From: Actinomycetota bacterium
Lineage (GTDB): Bacteria; Actinomycetota; Acidimicrobiia; Acidimicrobiales; JAJPHE01
NCBI GenBank assembly: GCA_021325435.1
Contig: JAJPHE010000138.1
Location: 1 to 64,000, forward strand
Direction of reading: 5' to 3'
DNA length: 64,000 bases
Shown here: one piece after another, positions 60,447-64,000 of the stretch
Numbering within the stretch: position 1 is the stretch's first letter
How the letters are laid out: each line of letters opens with the position of its first letter
Notes under the pieces: generated by a model
Databases searched by the model: none
What the model was told of the DNA's origin: nothing
Seen by the model: the letters and a program-made list of their open reading frames with translations, nothing else
Made by a program: the position numbers and the translations under genes

Positions 60447-61746
60447 GCCGCACCCCCTCGAGGTCCTCCGCCGCCTCCGCCTCCTCGGCGCCGGCGACGA
60501 ACTCGGCCAGCCTCCCCCGCGACGCCTCGTCGAGACGGGCCCGCAACCGGATGCCGCCGGCCTCGTGGCGCACGTCGGCCACCTCTCCCCCCCGGTGCAG
60601 GGCAGCCAGCACGTCGCCCCGGCTGTAGGGGATGGCCAGCTCGACCCAGCCCGAACCGGCCCGCAGCCGGTCGGCGACGGCACGCAGCAGCCGGTCGATG
60701 CCCTCCCCCGTCAACGCCGAGATGGCGACGGAGCCGGAATGAGTGTCGGCCAGCCGCTTGGCCTCAGGAGCGAGGTCGGCCTTGTTGAAGGCCAACAGCT
60801 CGGGCACCTTGCCGGCGCCGATCTCCTCCAGCACGGCCCGGACCGCCTCGATCTGGGCGCCGGGATCGGGCGCCGAGGCGTCGACCACGTGCACCAGCAG
60901 GTCGGCCTCGGCCACCACCTCGAGGGTGGAGCGGAACGCCTCCACCAGGTGGTGGGGCAGCTTGCGCACGAAGCCGACGGTGTCGGACAGCAGCACCGAC
61001 TCCCCGCCGGGGAGATCCAGTCGACGGGTGCGGGGGTCGAGGGTGGCGAAGAGGCGGTCCTCGACGAGGACGCCGGCGTCGGTGAGGGCGTTGAGCAGGG
61101 TCGACTTGCCGGCGTTGGTGTAGCCGACCAGGGAGACGCTGTGGCGACCGGACCGCCGCCGGCCCTTGCGCTGGGTGCGCCGGGTGCGGGTGAGCTGCCG
61201 GAGCTCGGCTTCGAGGTGGGTGACGCGCCGGAGCAGACGCCGGCGGTCGACCTCGAGCTGGGTCTCGCCCGGGCCCCGGGTTCCGATGATGCCGGCCTGC
61301 TGGGACAGTTGCTTGCCCCGGCCCCGCAGGCGCGGCAGCCGGTGGCGCAGCAGGGCCAGCTCCACCTGGGCCCGTCCTTCGGGGGTGCGGGCGTTCTGGG
61401 CGAAGATGTCGAGGATCACGTCGGTGCGGTCGATAGCGGTGCGCCCGAGGATCTTCTCCAGGTTGCGCTGCTGGGCCGGGTTGAGCTCGTCGTCAAAGAC
61501 GACCGTGTCGGCGTCCACCTCCTCGGAGATGTGGTGGAGCTCCTCCGCCTTCCCCTTGCCGACGTAGGTGGCCGGGTCGGGGGCGTCGCGTCGTTGCACG
61601 ACGGTGGAGACCACGTCGGCGCCGGCGGTGTCGACCAGCAAGGCCAGCTCGTCGAGGCTCGCTTCGACCTCGGCGATCCCGACGGGCGGCACGGCCACCC
61701 CCACCAGCACGATGCGCTCGCGGAAGGTGCGCTCGATCAGGGTCAT
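60439..61746 (-). CDS. hflX: Ribosome-associated GTPase HflX
   Basis: 435 residues. ELATYVGKGK-like HflX N-domain (DPATYVGKGKAEEL), FDDELNPAQQRNLE, QAGIIGTRGPGETQLEVDRR, then the G-domain P-loop LVGYTNAGKSTLLNAL with DTVGFVRKLPHHLVEAF and FNKADL. HflX rescues or splits stalled ribosomes. Start at the ATG overlapping the dapF stop (ATGA), not the longer track start. Confidence 0.95.
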   Translation of the reverse strand: MTLIERTFRERIVLVGVAVPPVGIAEVEASLDELALLVDTAGADVVSTVVQRRDAPDPATYVGKGKAEELHHISEEVDADTVVFDDELNPAQQRNLEKILGRTAIDRTDVILDIFAQNARTPEGRAQVELALLRHRLPRLRGRGKQLSQQAGIIGTRGPGETQLEVDRRRLLRRVTHLEAELRQLTRTRRTQRKGRRRSGRHSVSLVGYTNAGKSTLLNALTDAGVLVEDRLFATLDPRTRRLDLPGGESVLLSDTVGFVRKLPHHLVEAFRSTLEVVAEADLLVHVVDASAPDPGAQIEAVRAVLEEIGAGKVPELLAFNKADLAPEAKRLADTHSGSVAISALTGEGIDRLLRAVADRLRAGSGWVELAIPYSRGDVLAALHRGGEVADVRHEAGGIRLRARLDEASRGRLAEFVAGAEEAEAAEDLEGVRRD

Positions 61747-62531
61747 GCCATCTCCACCGTGCAGACGAACTGCGACGGACCGCTCAGCACCGGCTCGTCT
61801 CCGAGGGTGACGGTGACGTCCCCGCCCGGGTTGCGGACCACGGGGCGGGCCCCCACCAGGCCCCACTGGTGGAGGGCGGCCGCCGCCGCGCAGCTGCCGC
61901 TGCCGCAGGCCAGCGTCTCACCGGCCCCCCGCTCCCAGGTGCGCAGCTGGATCAGATCGGGCCCCGAGGCAGCGGCGAACTCGACGTTGATGCCCTCGGC
62001 GTAGCGCGATTCGATGGCGGACCCTTCTGCCGCCAGGTCGACGGCGGCCGGGTCGGGCACCAGCACCACCAGGTGGGGGTTGCCCAGGTCGATCTCGACC
62101 GCCCGGCGCTGGGGATCCTCCTGGGGCACCGCCGGACCGATGCGCAGCGGGCCCATGGCCACGCTGACCTCGGCCACCCCGTCGGGGCCGGTCGGCCCCA
62201 CCTCGAGCCGGCGCCGTCCCACCACCGTCTCCACCACCACCTCGGGCCCCCTGACCACCCCGGCCTGGACCAGGGCCTGGCCCAGGCAGCGCAGCCCGTT
62301 GCCGCTGGTCTCCGCCGGCCCGCCGTCGGCGTTGCGCAGCTCCATGACCAGCCCACCGGCGCCGGTGGTGACCCGGATGATCCCGTCGGCCCCGGCGCCG
62401 GTGTGGCGGTCGCACAGCCCCCGGGCCAGCTCGGCGTCGAGGGGGTGGGCGTCCTCCAGGTCGATCAGGATCAGGAAGTCGTTGCCCAATCCGTGGTGCT
62501 TGCGCAGCCGCATGCCGCGGGCCCGGCTCAT
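61743..62531 (-). CDS. dapF: Diaminopimelate epimerase DapF with Ser at the first catalytic cysteine
   Basis: 262 residues. RKHHGLGNDFLILID, RHTGAGADGII, ELRNADGGPAETSGNGLRC and ERGAGETLACGSGSCAAA show the fold. In DapF the first motif normally reads NADGSxAEMCGNGxR with the catalytic Cys; here the codon at 62304-62306 is AGC, giving Ser. The second catalytic Cys (LACGSGSC) is present. The enzyme may be altered or inactive, or may use Ser. Starts inside the miaA stop (ATGA). Confidence 0.9.
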   Translation of the reverse strand: MSRARGMRLRKHHGLGNDFLILIDLEDAHPLDAELARGLCDRHTGAGADGIIRVTTGAGGLVMELRNADGGPAETSGNGLRCLGQALVQAGVVRGPEVVVETVVGRRRLEVGPTGPDGVAEVSVAMGPLRIGPAVPQEDPQRRAVEIDLGNPHLVVLVPDPAAVDLAAEGSAIESRYAEGINVEFAAASGPDLIQLRTWERGAGETLACGSGSCAAAAALHQWGLVGARPVVRNPGGDVTVTLGDEPVLSGPSQFVCTVEMA

Positions 62532-63492
62532 CGGGCCCAGTCTCCCAGCAGCTCCGGCAGGAGGGCGAGCGAGTTGGACGGGCAGCTCCGGGCGCCGGCG
62601 GCGACCTCGGTCGGGTCCATCCACACGATGCGCGGGTCGCGCCGGAACCACGACTCCTCCGCCGGGCGAAGGCCCGGGTGCGGCGGACCGCCTCGGCGAG
62701 GGCGGCCTCCAGCGTGCACTCGCCGGCCAGGTGGGCGAGCAGCTCGCGGTAGCCGAGGGCCTGGCGGGCGGTCCGTGAAAGCCCGCCGGGCCGGGCGGCA
62801 AGGGCGGCGACCTCCTCGAGGAAGCCGTGTCCCATCTGTTGGTCGTAGCGGTCGGCGATGCGGCGGTCGAGCGCCGCACGGGGCCAGCGCAGGCCGACGA
62901 TCCGGATCGGGGTGGGCGGGTAGACGGTGAGCCCGGGCCCGAACGAGGAGAACGGCCGGCCCGACCCCACGCACACCTCGAGGGCGCGCACCACCCGCCG
63001 GCGGTTGGTGGGCAGCATCTTGGCCGCGGCATCGGGGTCGACCTCGGCCAGCCGCCGGTGCAGGTCGGGCGACCCCACCCGGTCGGCCTCCGCCTCGAGG
63101 GCTTGGCGTACCGAGGGGTACTGGGGCGGCAGAGCCAGGCCGTCCACCACCGCCCGCAGGTAGAGGCCGGTGCCCCCGACCAGCAGCGCCCGCCGGCCCC
63201 CGGCCTCGATGTCGGCCAGGGCCTCGGCCGCCGCCTGCTGGAAGCAGCGGACGGAGTAGTCCTCGGACGGGTCGGCCACGTCGATCAGGTGGTGGGGCAC
63301 CCGGGCCCGGTCCTCGGCGCCGGGCTTGGCCGTGCCGACGTCCATACCCCGGTAGACCTGCATGGAGTCCACCGAGACGATCTCGATGTCGCCCAGCTGG
63401 GCCGCCAGCTCGAGGGCCAGGGCGGACTTGCCTGACGCGGTCGGCCCGACCAGGGCCAGGTGACGGGGCGGCGCCCCGCGGCCGGAGGTCAG
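62528..63492 (-). pseudogene. miaA: tRNA dimethylallyltransferase MiaA, interrupted by a frameshift
   Basis: P-loop LALVGPTASGKSALALE, SVDSMQVYRGMDVGTAKP, LLVGGTGLYLRAV and LPTNRRRVVRALEV are intact. After RTRAFARR the frame breaks; the other frame continues as ESWFRRDPRIVWMDPTE to a stop that overlaps the dapF ATG. One base is missing near 62657-62662. There is no ATG, GTG or TTG in frame before the P-loop. The only candidate start is CTG at 63492, overlapping the miaB stop. Because miaA is nearly universal, a sequence error is likely. Confidence 0.85.
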
Positions 63493-64000
63493 CCGGCGGC
63501 CACCGGTATCAGCATCCGGTGGCGGGGACGAGCTACCAGCTCCACGAAGCGCCCGGTGAGGTGGTGGGGGGCGGCCCCCGTCACCTCCACCGTGGCCAGG
63601 GCGCCCGGCTCGAGGGCAGCCCCCCCGGCGGGCGGGGCGAAGTGGGCCAGCTTGTTCTGGCGGGTCCGCCCGGTCAGCTGGCCCGGGTCCTTGCGGCTCG
63701 GCCCCTCCACCAGGACCTCTTCCACCGTGCCGACCCTGGCCCGGTGCCGGGCCAGGGCGGACCGCTCGACGACCACCTTGAGCCGGGCGAAGCGTTCCGC
63801 CACCACGTCACCGGGCACGAACCGGTCGTCCATGGCGGCCGCCTCGGTGCCCGGCCGGGGCGAGAAGATGAAGGTGTAAGCGCTGTCGTACTCGGCGGCC
63901 GCCACCACTTCGAGGGTCCGTTCGAAGTCCTCGTCGGTCTCCCCGGGGAAGCCGACGATCAGGTCGGTCGTCACCGCCAGGTCGGGGACGGCCCGCCGGG
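63489..64000 (-). CDS. miaB: tRNA-2-methylthio-N6-dimethylallyladenosine synthase MiaB (5' end cut off)
   Basis: The last 170 residues of a MiaB/RimO methylthiotransferase. [24 protein letters not shown] is the end of the radical-SAM domain, [14 protein letters not shown] follows, and the TRAM domain runs from [13 protein letters not shown] to the end. The open frame continues to the right edge, so the Fe-S cysteines are outside the window. Adjacent miaA makes the substrate of MiaB, which supports MiaB over RimO. Confidence 0.9.
   Translation of the reverse strand, partial: RRAVPDLAVTTDLIVGFPGETDEDFERTLEVVAAAEYDSAYTFIFSPRPGTEAAAMDDRFVPGDVVAERFARLKVVVERSALARHRARVGTVEEVLVEGPSRKDPGQLTGRTRQNKLAHFAPPAGGAALEPGALATVEVTGAAPHHLTGRFVELVARPRHRMLIPVAAG

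Noticed and set aside
1-64000. tRNA, rRNA, CRISPR, IS or prophage
   Set aside because: No cloverleaf-like or rRNA sequence, no regularly spaced repeats and no transposase, integrase or structural phage protein among the ORFs; reading by eye could still miss a single tRNA.

Overview
The window is about 64 kb of very GC-rich, gene-dense chromosomal DNA. It has about 61 protein genes, no gap over 300 bases between genes, frequent GTG/TTG starts, and many ATGA/GTGA/TTGA stop-start overlaps. The gene content points to an actinobacterium (Actinomycetota). FtsZ sits with SepF and YggT and there is no FtsA. The nrdR / LysM gene / lexA order matches that around Mycobacterium Rv2718c-Rv2720. The SOS boxes are of the TCGAAC-N4-GTTCGA type, and miaB-miaA-dapF-hflX are in line. 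Absence of murF from the division cluster and the generally non-Streptomyces context would suit a deep lineage such as Acidimicrobiia, but that placement is an inference. I see no rRNA, tRNA, CRISPR array, insertion sequence, integrase or phage gene.

Layout. (1) 1-17.5 kb, minus strand: a complete dcw cluster read from a promoter near 17.5 kb: mraZ, rsmH, ftsL, ftsI, murE, mraY, murD, ftsW, murG, murC, murB, ftsQ, ftsZ, pgeF, yggS, sepF, yggT and a partial membrane protein. murF is missing between murE and mraY. (2) 17.7-23.7 kb, minus strand: msrB, a glyoxalase-fold protein, enoyl-CoA hydratase, thioesterase, lipoate ligase-like protein, HNH protein, acyl-CoA dehydrogenase and ROK kinase. 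(3) 23.8-28.2 kb, plus strand: MoxR ATPase, DUF58 protein and transglutaminase. (4) 28.2-36.8 kb: beta-propeller lipoprotein, DUF3040 protein, a dinB-nudix-PIG-L operon, threonine aldolase, inositol monophosphatase, AMP ligase, phosphofructokinase and a tiny basic ORF. (5) 36.8-43.5 kb: 5-oxoprolinase genes (pxpA and a pxpB-pxpC fusion), then a four-gene sugar-like locus (ceramidase-like, YdjC deacetylase, DegT aminotransferase, Gfo/Idh/MocA oxidoreductase). (6) 43.5-45.2 kb: nrdR and a LysM protein diverging from lexA across three SOS boxes. (7) 45.4-57.4 kb: desaturase, a frameshifted methyltransferase, mtnA, FAD oxidoreductase, alpha/beta hydrolase, an SOS-boxed second dinB, a TetR gene diverging from a glycosyltransferase across a 17-bp palindrome, a membrane protein, SDR, enoyl-CoA hydratase and a cysteine-cluster protein. 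(8) 57.4-64 kb, minus strand: dapE, dapD, dapC, hflX, dapF, miaA (frameshifted) and miaB (partial), so most of the succinylase route to meso-diaminopimelate lies here and feeds the MurE step of region 1.

Themes. Peptidoglycan precursor synthesis and division dominate the left end and DAP synthesis the right end. Two regulons can be read directly from the DNA: LexA/SOS (lexA, LysM gene, second dinB) and a local TetR switch. About a dozen genes or operons have a TANNNT hexamer only 6-8 bases before the start codon, which suggests widespread leaderless transcription. I found no obvious undescribed defence or mobile system. The most unusual points are the DapF active-site Cys-to-Ser change, the missing murF, the repeat element before ftsZ, and two apparent frameshifts in otherwise well-conserved genes.
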